64,000 nt of DNA from Fermentibacter sp963718745 [NCBI: Candidatus Fermentibacterota bacterium] (GTDB taxonomy: Bacteria; Fermentibacterota; Fermentibacteria; Fermentibacterales), in NCBI GenBank assembly GCA_963718745.1, contig OY970370.1, forward strand, positions 930,001 to 994,000, given 5' to 3'. Under the pieces are notes generated by a model that did no database searches, was not told the DNA's origin, and worked only from the letters and a program-made list of their open reading frames with translations. Position 1 is the stretch's first letter. Each line of letters opens with the position of its first letter. Of this stretch, positions 1 to 8,202 are shown one piece after another. A program made the position numbers and the translations under genes.

Positions 1-482
1 GCCCTCTTCGCGACCTCCCTCGCGATCCTCCCGAAGCCGACGAGACCCAGCGTGGAGTGCCAGAGTTCGATGCCCTTGCTGAAGGCCTTCTTCTCCCACT
101 TGCCTTCCTTGCAGGTCCTGTCGGCCCTGGGGATGAACCTGCAGCAGGCGAGCATGTGAGCCATGGCGAGCTCGGCAACGGCCACGGAGCTGGCGCCGGG
201 CGTGTTCATGACCTTCACGCCGAATTCCTTTGCTGCTGCTGCATCGATGTTGTCCATGCCCACGCCGCCCCGGACGACCAGCTTCAGGGTTCCGGCAGCC
301 TTCTCGAGCACGGGCCTGGTGACCTTGGTGGCGCTGCGCACCACCATGGCATCGAATCCCGATATTGTTGCAATGAGTTCATCCGGAGACATGCCCGGCT
401 TCTCCACAACTTCGTGCCCCGCCGACCTTATCTCCGCGACAGCATCCGGAGAGATTGGATCACAGATGAGAATTCTCGCCAT
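1..482 (-). CDS. serA: D-3-phosphoglycerate dehydrogenase-type 2-hydroxyacid dehydrogenase (3' end cut by the window edge)
   Basis: The first 160 codons are visible, starting at ATG 482 behind a GGAGG-type ribosome site. The protein opens MARILICDPISPDAV and has the N-terminal substrate domain of the D-isomer 2-hydroxyacid dehydrogenases, including the RGGVGMDNID loop that carries the substrate-binding arginine. It then enters the NAD-binding domain with LGLVGFGRIAREVA, a GxGxxA/G-type Rossmann turn. The family oxidises 3-phosphoglycerate as the first step of serine synthesis. Because the catalytic His/Glu and any C-terminal ACT domain lie outside the window, a related 2-hydroxyacid dehydrogenase cannot be excluded. 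It lies 67 bp downstream of the transketolase pair on the same strand. Confidence 0.85.
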   Translation of the reverse strand, partial: MARILICDPISPDAVAEIRSAGHEVVEKPGMSPDELIATISGFDAMVVRSATKVTRPVLEKAAGTLKLVVRGGVGMDNIDAAAAKEFGVKVMNTPGASSVAVAELAMAHMLACCRFIPRADRTCKEGKWEKKAFSKGIELWHSTLGLVGFGRIAREVAKR

Positions 483-549
483 AATCATCCTCCTGCATGG
501 AAGCACAAACTGCGAATGCGCATCAACCTATCCACAAGCCGCACAAAAG

Positions 550-1491
550 TCAACGAGACGTCCTCCCGCAGAGCCTGCGCGCCGCCCCGGCAACCGCGCC
601 GGCCGTGAGTCCGAGGAGTTCGAATACCTGCTCGGGGGAGCCGCTGGTCCCGAACCTGTCCCTGACGCATACGGGCTCCACGGGAACGGGACAGCGCCGC
701 GCCAGGAGCTCCGCGACGGCTCCGAACAGGCCGCCCGCCTCCTGGTGGTCCATGGCCACCACCACGCGGCCGCACCTGCCGGCTGCCTCGACTATCAGAT
801 CATCCGCGAGGGGTTTGACCGAATAGGCGTTCACGAGGAATGTAGAAACGCCCTCCCCGGCCAGCATGCCGGCCGCCTCGAGGCAGACGGCGACCATGGC
901 CCCCGCCGCTATAATGAGTACATCCCCACCGTCGAGGAGCACATCGGCCCCGCCCGGGACAAGGGTGCACTCCCCGCTGTAGACGACCGGAACCGGGTTC
1001 CTGCCGAACCTCACATAGACAGGCCCTCCGGTCGATGCGGCGGCGAGGGCGGCGGCCCTGGCCTGGGGTGCGTCGGCAGGAACGAGGACGTGCATGTTCG
1101 GGAGGACCCGCATGATGGCGACGTCCTCCAGCGCCTGGTGCGTGGCTCCGTCCGGTCCGGCGCTCAGCCCGGCGTGAGCGCCCCCGATCTTCACCCCCAG
1201 GTCCATGTGGCAGATCCCGGTCCGGATCTGCTCCCAGGCTCGCCCGGCAGAGAACACCGCGTAGCTCTGGACGAAGGGCACCAGGCCGGCCAGCGCCATG
1301 CCTGCGGCTTCGGAGAGCATCTCCTGCTCGCTGACTCCGAGGTTGAAGTGCCGTCCGGGGAAGCGCTCCGCGAAACGCTCGCCTCCTATCGACCTGGAGA
1401 CGTCGGCGTCGAGCAGCACCACTCTCCCGTCCCGTTCGGCGGCCTCGACGAGGCCATCCATCCAGCCCTCGCGCATGGGTATCAGGCTCAT
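550..1491 (-). CDS. Transketolase, C-terminal (pyrimidine-binding) subunit
   Basis: This 313-residue protein is the second half of a split transketolase. It shows the pyrimidine-domain motif FNLGVSEQEMLSEAAGMALAG, which carries the glutamate that activates thiamine diphosphate, followed by the C-terminal domain (LVPGGADVLLDGGDVLIIAAG). With the N-terminal subunit it should move two-carbon ketol units between sugar phosphates in the non-oxidative pentose phosphate pathway. I chose ATG 1491 because its ATGA overlaps the stop of the upstream subunit gene, the usual sign of translational coupling. ATG 1500, three codons upstream, is also possible. DXP synthase is less likely because such enzymes are single long chains and dxr lies elsewhere. 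Confidence 0.85.
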   Translation of the reverse strand: MSLIPMREGWMDGLVEAAERDGRVVLLDADVSRSIGGERFAERFPGRHFNLGVSEQEMLSEAAGMALAGLVPFVQSYAVFSAGRAWEQIRTGICHMDLGVKIGGAHAGLSAGPDGATHQALEDVAIMRVLPNMHVLVPADAPQARAAALAAASTGGPVYVRFGRNPVPVVYSGECTLVPGGADVLLDGGDVLIIAAGAMVAVCLEAAGMLAGEGVSTFLVNAYSVKPLADDLIVEAAGRCGRVVVAMDHQEAGGLFGAVAELLARRCPVPVEPVCVRDRFGTSGSPEQVFELLGLTAGAVAGAARRLCGRTSR

Positions 1492-2327
1492 CCGGACCAT
1501 TCGCCACGGATCTCGCGGCAGGCCCGTTCGAACTCCGGGCCATCAGGACACTTTCCGTGCCAGAGGCAGCTTCCCTCCATGAAGGATACCCCTCTGCCCT
1601 TCACGGTCCTCGCGCAGAGGACCACGGGCATAGCTGCGGCGCGCGCCTCCAGGAATGCCGCTTCGAGCGCCTCGAAGGAATGCCCGTCGAGGTCCACGGG
1701 GTGCCATCCCCATGCGAGCCACCTGTCACGGACGGGCTTCTGCCGCTTGATGTCGTCGACCCTGCCGTCCAGCTGCACTCCGTTGCAGTCGACTATCGCG
1801 ACGATGTTACAGAGGCGCGCATGAGCCGCGCCTGCCGCGGCCTCCCATACCATCCCCTCCTGCAGCTCGCCGTCCCCCAGCAGACAGTAGACCCTGGCCG
1901 TGGAACGTCCGAGCGCAAGCCCGCGCGCCATGCCCACGGCCGTGGTGAATCCCTGGCCCAGGCTGCCCGTGGAGGCGTCCAGGCCCGGAAGGGCGTTCAT
2001 GTCGGGGTGGCCCTGGAGCCTGGAGCCGGGCCTTCGAAGAGTCGACAGCTCGTCGTGAGGCAGGAAGCCTCTCGCCGCGAGCACCGAATAGAGCGCGGGA
2101 GCGGCGTGGCCCTTGGAGAGGATGAACCTGTCCCTGTCTTCCCTCCGGGGCTCCGCCGGGAAGACGCGCATCTCCCTGAAGTACAGCTGAACGAGTATCT
2201 CGACTGCGGAGAGGGAGCCTCCGGGGTGCCCGGAGCCTGCCTCGCGGATCATTTCGAGTATGTCCAGCCTGACTCGAGAGGCGATGCTCCCCCGGTCAGG
2301 TCCGGATACGGGTTCGATCACGGTCAT
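1488..2327 (-). CDS. Transketolase, N-terminal (ThDP-diphosphate-binding) subunit
   Basis: This 279-residue protein is the N-terminal half of a split transketolase, an arrangement common in archaea and many anaerobes. Visible features are SGHPGGSLSAVEILVQLYF near the N-terminus, HAAPALYSVLAARGF, and the thiamine-diphosphate/magnesium motif GDGELQEGMVWEAA with a downstream VDCNGVQLDG segment. It starts at ATG 2327 behind GGAGG with 6 nt spacing and ends in a 4-bp ATGA overlap with the C-terminal subunit, so the two should be made in equal amounts. Confidence 0.88.
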   Translation of the reverse strand: MTVIEPVSGPDRGSIASRVRLDILEMIREAGSGHPGGSLSAVEILVQLYFREMRVFPAEPRREDRDRFILSKGHAAPALYSVLAARGFLPHDELSTLRRPGSRLQGHPDMNALPGLDASTGSLGQGFTTAVGMARGLALGRSTARVYCLLGDGELQEGMVWEAAAGAAHARLCNIVAIVDCNGVQLDGRVDDIKRQKPVRDRWLAWGWHPVDLDGHSFEALEAAFLEARAAAMPVVLCARTVKGRGVSFMEGSCLWHGKCPDGPEFERACREIRGEWSG

Positions 2328-2359
2328 CAGCAGCCTCCGCAGGCCGTCCCGGCGCCTTG

Positions 2360-4501
2360 TCAGATGTCACCGGGGATGCCGCCCTTCTCCCTCACGATCG
2401 TGATGGGAACATAGCCTGTCAGGAGGACCTTGGGTTCGTCCATCCCGAAATCGACCGTGAGCTGCCACTCCCCGCCACGCCTGACCGCCTTCGCTACCAT
2501 GCCCAGGCCGTATCTGGGGTGATGGATCACATTGCCCCTGCTGAAGACCTGCGCCGCGACCTCCTCGACAGGCGGGGCCGCCGCCTCGGGCACGCCGGCC
2601 TCGGAATCGAGCGAGATCTCCCCGAGGAAGCGGGATGCCCCGCGGACGTTGACCCCCGGCCTGGCCCTGTTCTGCGCCCAGGTCAGGATCAGCCTGTCCA
2701 TGGCCCTTGTCATCCCGACATAGAGGAGCCGTCTCTCCTCCTCCACGTCGTCCGGCCCGAACCTCCCGGCCCTGATGAAGGGCAGGAGACCCTCCTCGAC
2801 CCCGGCCACGAAGACGGTGTCGAACTCGAGGCCCTTGGCGCAGTGGAGGGTCATCAGCGACAGCCTGTCCGCGGAGCTGTCGTACGTGTCCGAGGTGGTC
2901 ATGAGGCTGATGGAGGTCAGGAATCCGGCCAGCCCGGCACCGGGCTGCAGGATGTCGTACTCGTTCGCGGAGCGCCTGAACTCGTTTATGTTCTCGAGCC
3001 TCGAGGCCCCTTCGACCGTCCCCTGGTCCAGGGCTTCCAGGATTCCCGTTCCCGCAAGGACCGCGTCCACGACCTCCGCGGCCGGAGCTCCTCCCGCAGC
3101 CAGGGTCGAGGTCCGGTCGAGGAAGGCACCGAGGTTCCGGAGGGACTGCGCCGCCGCCCTGGGAAGGTCCTCGATCCGTTCCGCCCTCTTCATCAATTCC
3201 GCAGGCGGAACCGGGCTGGAGGAGAGGCGCTCGAGGAAGAGGTCCCTGCTCTTGTCGCCGATGCCCCGCGCCGGCTTGTTGATGACCCTCGAGAGGCTCA
3301 CGACATCCCCGGGATTGGCGAGCGCCCTCAGCCAGGCCACAATGTCCTTTATCTCCTCGCGCTCGTAGAAGCGGAGGGAGCCGATCACCTGATAGGGTAT
3401 GCCCGACAGGAGGGCGGCGCTCTCGAAGGCCCTCGACTGGGCGTTCGTCCTGTAGAGGACCGCCACACGCCCCGGGGAGACTCCCCTGGTGGAGAGGTCC
3501 GATACCTCGCCGACGATCCAGGCGGCCTCGTCCTCTGGGTTCCGCAGGCTGCGGACCTGGACGCGCTCGCCCTCGGGCTTCTCGGTCCAGAGTACCTTGC
3601 CGTGTCTCCCCCTGTTGAACGAGACGAGCGAGGACGCTGCCTTCAGGATGGCGGGGGTGGACCTGTAGTTGCGCTCCAGCCTGATGATCCTGGTCCCGGG
3701 GAAGTCATCGGGGAAATCGAGGATGTTCGAAACCCTTGCGCCTCTCCAGCCGTATATGGCCTGATCGTCGTCGCCCACGGCGCAGACGTGGCTCCCCGGC
3801 CCGCCCAGGCTCTTCAGGATCTCGCGCTGGACGAGGTTGGTGTCCTGGTACTCGTCCACGAGGAGGTGGCCGAACATGCTGGAATACCTCGCTCCTGCGT
3901 CGGTATTTTGACGGATGAACGAGAGCACCACCGTCAACAAATCGTCGAAATCGAATGCGCCATTCCTCCTCAGGGCGAGTTCGTACTCGCGGTACAGCAG
4001 CGCGATCTCCCTCTCCAGGTCGTTTGTGGCGGCATCGGCTGCCTCCTTCGGGTCCACCATGGAGTTCTTCCAGCGGGAGATCGAGGACTGCGCCGAACCC
4101 GGAGTCACCCTCGCCTCGATCGGCGACTTCCTTAGGAGGCTGCGAATGAGCGACTTCTGGTCATCGGCGTCGTAGATCGAGAAGTTCTCGGGCCACCCCC
4201 CCTGCCCCGCCTCACGCCGCAGGATCCAGGCGCAGACCGAATGGAAGGTCCCCATCCTCACCCTGCGGGCTTCGGAGGGCGAGAGCCGGGCCACCCTCTC
4301 CGTCATCTCGCCCGCCGCCTTGTTGGTGAACGTGACCGCGAGGATCCTCCACGGATCGACCGTCCGCTCCGCGAGGAGGTGTGCGATCCTGCAGGTGAGC
4401 ACTCGTGTCTTGCCGCTGCCGGCCCCCGCGAGGACGAGGAGATTCCCTCCCAGATAGCTGACAGCCTCGGACTGCTCGGGATTCAGACCTGTTCTGTACA
4501 T
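2360..4501 (-). CDS. pcrA: Superfamily 1 DNA helicase, UvrD/PcrA/Rep type
   Basis: The 713-residue protein begins with the Q-motif LNPEQSEAV and Walker A AGAGSGKTRVL. It continues with motif Ia TFTNKAAGEM, the Walker B-type LLVDEYQDTN, motif III VGDDDQAIYGWRGA, motif IV RLERNYRST and the late motifs MTLHCAKGLEFDTVFVAG and RRLLYVGMTRAMDRL. This is the 3'-5' ATP-dependent translocase of nucleotide excision repair, mismatch repair and plasmid replication. The C-terminus (VIHHPRYGLGMVAKA...VDFG) matches the Tudor-like domain of PcrA/UvrD. Length is normal for the family. It is preceded by an AT-rich intergenic stretch and followed by transketolase 32 bp downstream. Choosing between the names pcrA, uvrD and rep would need a phylogeny. 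Confidence 0.92.
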   Translation of the reverse strand: MYRTGLNPEQSEAVSYLGGNLLVLAGAGSGKTRVLTCRIAHLLAERTVDPWRILAVTFTNKAAGEMTERVARLSPSEARRVRMGTFHSVCAWILRREAGQGGWPENFSIYDADDQKSLIRSLLRKSPIEARVTPGSAQSSISRWKNSMVDPKEAADAATNDLEREIALLYREYELALRRNGAFDFDDLLTVVLSFIRQNTDAGARYSSMFGHLLVDEYQDTNLVQREILKSLGGPGSHVCAVGDDDQAIYGWRGARVSNILDFPDDFPGTRIIRLERNYRSTPAILKAASSLVSFNRGRHGKVLWTEKPEGERVQVRSLRNPEDEAAWIVGEVSDLSTRGVSPGRVAVLYRTNAQSRAFESAALLSGIPYQVIGSLRFYEREEIKDIVAWLRALANPGDVVSLSRVINKPARGIGDKSRDLFLERLSSSPVPPAELMKRAERIEDLPRAAAQSLRNLGAFLDRTSTLAAGGAPAAEVVDAVLAGTGILEALDQGTVEGASRLENINEFRRSANEYDILQPGAGLAGFLTSISLMTTSDTYDSSADRLSLMTLHCAKGLEFDTVFVAGVEEGLLPFIRAGRFGPDDVEEERRLLYVGMTRAMDRLILTWAQNRARPGVNVRGASRFLGEISLDSEAGVPEAAAPPVEEVAAQVFSRGNVIHHPRYGLGMVAKAVRRGGEWQLTVDFGMDEPKVLLTGYVPITIVREKGGIPGDI

Positions 4502-4588
4502 GATGGGATCCTGCCTGGCAAATATGTTGCTGTTATATGTGGCATGAGAACTACCAACAGGAAACCATGCTCGAGAGGTGCGGAGGCC

Positions 4589-4678
4589 ATGAAGCCCGAC
4601 CTGTGGAGCTGGATCGTCCTGTTCCTCGGTTGCCTCCTGGTTCCGGGAATATTCTTCCTGACACGGATGCCGGTCTGA
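4589..4678 (+). CDS. Possible single-span small membrane protein
   Basis: This 29-codon reading frame lies in the gap between the helicase gene and deoC. It starts at ATG 4589 behind GCGGAGG and encodes MKPDLWSWIVLF, then a continuous hydrophobic stretch to FFLTRMPV, consistent with one transmembrane helix. An in-frame ATG at 4544 would add a basic 15-residue leader (MRTTNRKPCSRGAEA). I recognise no family. It is the only plus-strand candidate in the region and could be a chance reading frame, but the Shine-Dalgarno match and the helix-like composition make it worth keeping. Confidence 0.35.
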   Translation: MKPDLWSWIVLFLGCLLVPGIFFLTRMPV

Positions 4679-4699
4679 CCCCTCCAGGGCCGTCTCCGT

Positions 4700-5410
4700 T
4701 CAGGCTGAATCGGAACCAGAACCCACAGCGGGCGGCTGGACGACCCCACCAGCCGCCCGCGACCCCATTTCGGCCATTATTTCGACGCTGCGGCTGAGCC
4801 CCAGCCTGTCCGCACCCGCCCGGATCATCCCCAGAGCTGCGTCCAGGGTGGATATCCCGCCGGAAGCCTTCACCCCGAGCCTGTTCCCGACTGCGTTCCG
4901 TATCAGGCGGACATCGTCCTCCGTGGCCCCGGATCGCGAAAAACCGGTCGACGTCTTCACGAACGAAGCCCCCGCGGACTCGCATATCCCGCAGGCGAGA
5001 AGCTTCTCTTCGAGGGTCAGCAGGCAGGTCTCGACAATCACCTTGACCACCAGCCCCGGTACCTCGGACACGACCGAGGCGACGTCAGCCTCGGCCTTCC
5101 CCGGGTTCCCCTCCTTGAGGGCTCCTATGTCGATCACCATGTCGATCTCGGAGGCTCCGTCCACGGCGGCGCGGTGAGCCTCGGCGGGCTTGCCGGTGCA
5201 GGCTCCGAGAGGGAAGCCCGCTACGGAGCAGACGAGCACTCCCGAGTCCTGGAGCAGGGAGGAGGCGAGGGAGACCCGCGCCGAATTGACGCATACGGTA
5301 CGGAAACCCCAGGCGACGGCCTCGGAGCAGAGCCTCTCGAAGTCTCCCGCTACGGCATCCGGTCTCAGCAGCGTGTGGTCTATGCACCCTGCCAGCAGGG
5401 CCGGCGTCAT
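4700..5410 (-). CDS. deoC: Deoxyribose-phosphate aldolase
   Basis: The 236-residue protein starts CIDHTLLRPDA, the DeoC N-terminal motif. It carries VCVNSARV and the VKTSTGF motif, whose lysine forms the Schiff base with the substrate, then VKASGGIST near the C-terminus. DeoC cleaves 2-deoxyribose 5-phosphate to acetaldehyde and glyceraldehyde 3-phosphate in deoxynucleoside salvage. I take ATG 5410, whose ATGA overlaps the stop of the preceding lipoprotein gene. An ATG two codons upstream is possible. Coupling to a lipoprotein gene is odd; no nucleoside phosphorylase is nearby. Confidence 0.93.
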   Translation of the reverse strand: MTPALLAGCIDHTLLRPDAVAGDFERLCSEAVAWGFRTVCVNSARVSLASSLLQDSGVLVCSVAGFPLGACTGKPAEAHRAAVDGASEIDMVIDIGALKEGNPGKAEADVASVVSEVPGLVVKVIVETCLLTLEEKLLACGICESAGASFVKTSTGFSRSGATEDDVRLIRNAVGNRLGVKASGGISTLDAALGMIRAGADRLGLSRSVEIMAEMGSRAAGGVVQPPAVGSGSDSA

Positions 5411-6732
5411 CTCCATCCGGAGGATCCCGGTCCGGAGGACCTGAGGAAGAGGAACTCGATCCCGCCGGCGCGAGCGTCCACGGTTCCGCTCCACACGGGT
5501 GCACCGCCGAGTTCGACCGAAACCGGTCTGTTCCCTGCAGGCAGGGTCATCCTGGCTACGTGTATCCTGGCGGGAAGCGTCAGCCAGGCACGGAGATCGG
5601 CCTGCTCCGAGGCAGCGCCAGCCAGGCTCACCAGTATGCCGGCACCTTCCGACCAGAATCCTTCCTCCTCGCCTGTCAACTCTTCGACGATCTCCTCCGC
5701 TGCTCCTGCAGTCGCGGTCTTGAGCGCGGCTCGGGCGATGGCGCGGACCAGATCCCTCGCCGCATGGTCCTCGAGGTTCTTCTCGGCTATCGCCGAGAGG
5801 TCCTCGGCGAGAAAGCCCTCTTCGGTCAGGCTGCCGCTGCGGACTACGAGGACGGGTGGCTGGCCGCCGTGGCGCCTGATGGCGGGCACGGCAATCCGTA
5901 CAAGCCTGTCCTCCGTCCACGCCTGGACTGTGCTTGCATACCTGTCGGGGATGAGAGACTCCTCGACGACCACGAAAACCTCTCCATGGGTGCTGTCCGC
6001 TCCGGCGCCCCATTCGATCCCGGGCCAGCTCTCGCGGAATCCCGCATGCAGGTCCGCGAAGCCGGGCAGGGAGGCGGAGAGCCTGAGGATGTCGGCCTTC
6101 ACCCTGTCCGGCACGGGCAGGCCGTAGAACCCGGCATAGTCCGTCTCGTAGATCTCGAGGCTGTTCCGGTAGGCGACGAGTGCGTCGTCCAGATCGCCTG
6201 AGCTCTCGAACAGCGCACCTGCCAGGTATCTGACGAAGGCGTCGTCCCTGTACCGGCCGGAGCCCGAATAGCTGTCGTTGAACACCGCGAGCTTGTGGCT
6301 CACCCTGCGGCACTCCACGAGAGCCTCCGAGGGCTCCCCGAGCATCGTGTAGCAGGCTGCCAGGCAGTAGTTGATGTAGACATTCTCGTAGTCGGCGCCC
6401 CTGTACGCCCTGACGAGGTCGCTCGAGAGCAGGGACAGCACCTCCTCCGACAGGTCGACCCCTCTGAGCATGTCGGAAAGCCTGTCGGCCTCCAGGAGAA
6501 GAGGTACCGCCTGTTCAGGCATGCCTGCAAGCCGGAGCAGATTGCCCTTCTCCATGAGGAAGAGCAGCCTGTCGCCTCCGGTGCTGTCGGGGAACTCACG
6601 GTCGAAGACCGACAGAGCCTCCCCCGGGAGGCCGGAATAGAGGCTCGACCTGACCGGTCGCATGGTCTCGGTGTAGTCGACCGCGCAGCCCGCGGCAAGC
6701 AGAACCAGTACGGGGAAGAGAAGGTGCTTCAC
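5407..6732 (-). CDS. COG3014-like TPR lipoprotein
   Basis: The 441-residue protein has a lipoprotein signal (LLFPVLVLLAAGC, lipobox LAAGC near residue 16). A helical repeat region follows that reads as TPR-like (ALSVFDREFPDS, AVPLLLEADRLSDML, CLAACYTMLGEPSEALVECRRV, DALVAYRNSLEIYE). A beta-rich C-terminal half includes VFVVVEESLIPDRYAS and repeated references to paired acidic patches. This arrangement resembles the COG3014 envelope lipoproteins often encoded next to LpoB. The start is GTG, one base after the upstream LpoB-like stop. Its job is probably periplasmic and linked to peptidoglycan or outer-membrane maintenance; that is inference from neighbours. Confidence 0.72.
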   Translation of the reverse strand: MKHLLFPVLVLLAAGCAVDYTETMRPVRSSLYSGLPGEALSVFDREFPDSTGGDRLLFLMEKGNLLRLAGMPEQAVPLLLEADRLSDMLRGVDLSEEVLSLLSSDLVRAYRGADYENVYINYCLAACYTMLGEPSEALVECRRVSHKLAVFNDSYSGSGRYRDDAFVRYLAGALFESSGDLDDALVAYRNSLEIYETDYAGFYGLPVPDRVKADILRLSASLPGFADLHAGFRESWPGIEWGAGADSTHGEVFVVVEESLIPDRYASTVQAWTEDRLVRIAVPAIRRHGGQPPVLVVRSGSLTEEGFLAEDLSAIAEKNLEDHAARDLVRAIARAALKTATAGAAEEIVEELTGEEEGFWSEGAGILVSLAGAASEQADLRAWLTLPARIHVARMTLPAGNRPVSVELGGAPVWSGTVDARAGGIEFLFLRSSGPGSSGWR

Positions 6733-6733
6733 T

Positions 6734-7321
6734 TCACCACTCGATTATCTTCTTGATCTCCAGGTTGCCCATCCAGACCTTGCGGATGGTCTCGACATCG
6801 GTGAGCTCCAGGCTCACGGTGTAATAGACGGCCCTCGTATCGCCGCTCTCGTCGATTATCGAGTCCAGGGTGCCCATGAGAACGTAGTCCGCGCCGAGCT
6901 CCCGGCCGAATGAAGCCGCGGTTTCCGGTGAGGCGAACATCTCCTGGTCGTAGCGCTCGTCGCGGATCTCTCCGCGCTCGGTCCTCGTCGCTATGACGTC
7001 GATGACGCCCGACTCGATGTAGGCTCGCTCGATCTCGTTCATGAACACGTCCGTAGCGATGTGCTCGGTAGTGCGGTTGAGGACGCTGCCGACCACGATC
7101 ACGGGCCTGTCGCCCCTCTGGTCGCTGACGTAATCCGTGAGCCACGCTCCACCGAGGCTGATCTCGATCATCGAATCCGCCACCATCCGGGCGTCGGTGT
7201 CGTTCCACCAGCCGCTGAGGTCGGTGATCGTGCCGGGATCGGTCCTCGTAACCGTCCTGCCGCAGCCGGCGGCGGCGACCAGGACCATGGCCGCGATGGC
7301 AAGTAGACGCATCCGATTCAT
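6734..7321 (-). CDS. lpoB: LpoB-like lipoprotein (penicillin-binding-protein activator family)
   Basis: The 195-residue product has a short signal ending MVLVAAAGC, a lipobox for lipid attachment. The mature part shows the LpoB-type core: ISLGGAWL, RPVIVVGSVLNRTTEHIATDVFMNEIERAYIESG, then the second half GADYVLMGTLDSI and YYTVSLELTDVETIRKVWMGNLEIKK. LpoB reaches from the outer membrane to stimulate PBP1B. ATG 7321 is preceded by AGGAAGG. The gene is immediately followed by the COG3014-like lipoprotein, a pairing also seen in proteobacteria. The symbol is given by family; no PBP1B homologue is in the window. Confidence 0.8.
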   Translation of the reverse strand: MNRMRLLAIAAMVLVAAAGCGRTVTRTDPGTITDLSGWWNDTDARMVADSMIEISLGGAWLTDYVSDQRGDRPVIVVGSVLNRTTEHIATDVFMNEIERAYIESGVIDVIATRTERGEIRDERYDQEMFASPETAASFGRELGADYVLMGTLDSIIDESGDTRAVYYTVSLELTDVETIRKVWMGNLEIKKIIEW

Positions 7322-7337
7322 GTGACTGCCCTTCCTC

Positions 7338-8120
7338 TCATCTGGATGCCGCCAGGGGAAGGCCGACCACTCCCCTGAAGGCGATGTTGAAATAGCCGCT
7401 CCTGTTGTCGGCGACACCGGAACCGCTGTTCCTGTATATGACTGCGCACGGGGAGGCCGTCTCTCCGCCGGAGACGGCGGGCGAGCCGGGCACTGATCCC
7501 GTCCACTCCCACACCACTCTTTCCGCAGCGGTGCTGTAACCCGCGAACATGGCCTGCGCGGAGAGCCTTCCGAGGAGAGCCCCCATCGATGCCTCCATCA
7601 TGTCGGCATAGACGCTCATGACCGAGTAGACGTCCGTATCGGCAAGGAGCCCGTGCCTGGCCGCGAGAGCGAGCTCCACGGCGCTCGGGAGCCTCCTGCC
7701 GGAGGCGGCAAGGAATCCTGACGCACCCTCCGGGGTCACCGAGGTGGCGGGAAGATCCATGCAGTCGGGCGGGACCGTGAGGCCCGCGCCGGTTTCGTCT
7801 CCGGTCAGGGGCGTGTACCGGAGGAACTGGAAGTTCTCGTCGTAATGGCCGGTTATGAGTGCGGCCAGACCCTGGCCGTCCTCGAAGGCCCCGTTCAGCC
7901 AGGGGAGTATCGAGGCGTATGTCACGGGCGTGGAGTCCGCGTAGAATGGAGCTACCTCGTAGAGTACGCCTTCATAGGTGATCGTGTCGCCCGGGATGAA
8001 GGCCATCCCGTCGGGTGGCGCGGGTATCATGCAGGAAAGGCAGAAGGCTCCCGCCGCGTCGTCTCCGCACGACGGGCAGACCCAGGCCGCCGACAGTGTG
8101 CAAACCAGGACGGGGATCAA
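7338..8120 (-). CDS. Secreted formylglycine-generating-enzyme (SUMF1) fold protein with N-terminal CxxC pairs
   Basis: The 260-residue protein opens with a short hydrophobic leader (LIPVLVCTLSAAWV). Two CxxC pairs follow at once, VCPSCGDD and FCLSC, like a zinc ribbon or disulfide pair. The body follows the FGE-sulfatase/SUMF1 plan: PDGMAFIPGDTITYEGVLYEVAPFYAD near the start, then SGRRLPSAVELALAARHG, VVWEWTGS, and the C-terminal YRNSGSG...NIAFRGVVGLP in place of the usual GFR motif. The start is TTG 8120 behind GGAGG with 11 nt spacing; an in-frame stop lies just upstream. I do not see the copper-site cysteines of true FGE, so it is more likely a structural or binding member of the fold. Confidence 0.62.
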   Translation of the reverse strand: MIPVLVCTLSAAWVCPSCGDDAAGAFCLSCMIPAPPDGMAFIPGDTITYEGVLYEVAPFYADSTPVTYASILPWLNGAFEDGQGLAALITGHYDENFQFLRYTPLTGDETGAGLTVPPDCMDLPATSVTPEGASGFLAASGRRLPSAVELALAARHGLLADTDVYSVMSVYADMMEASMGALLGRLSAQAMFAGYSTAAERVVWEWTGSVPGSPAVSGGETASPCAVIYRNSGSGVADNRSGYFNIAFRGVVGLPLAASR

Positions 8121-8202
8121 TGCTTCTCACACCTCCAGGAAACGGCCTGCAGGCCATTTTGACGGCACCAGGCCTCCGCGGAGGCCGCCCCCGGCGCAGG
8201 CG

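Noticed and set aside
550-2327. Split DXP synthase instead of transketolase
   Set aside because: The two-subunit layout, HPGGSLSAVEILVQLYF and lengths of 279 and 313 residues match split transketolases; DXS is normally a single chain of about 620 residues.
2357-4135. Plus-strand open frame of 592 codons antisense to the UvrD/PcrA gene
   Set aside because: The opposite strand shows all helicase motifs in order; this frame has none and is composition-driven.
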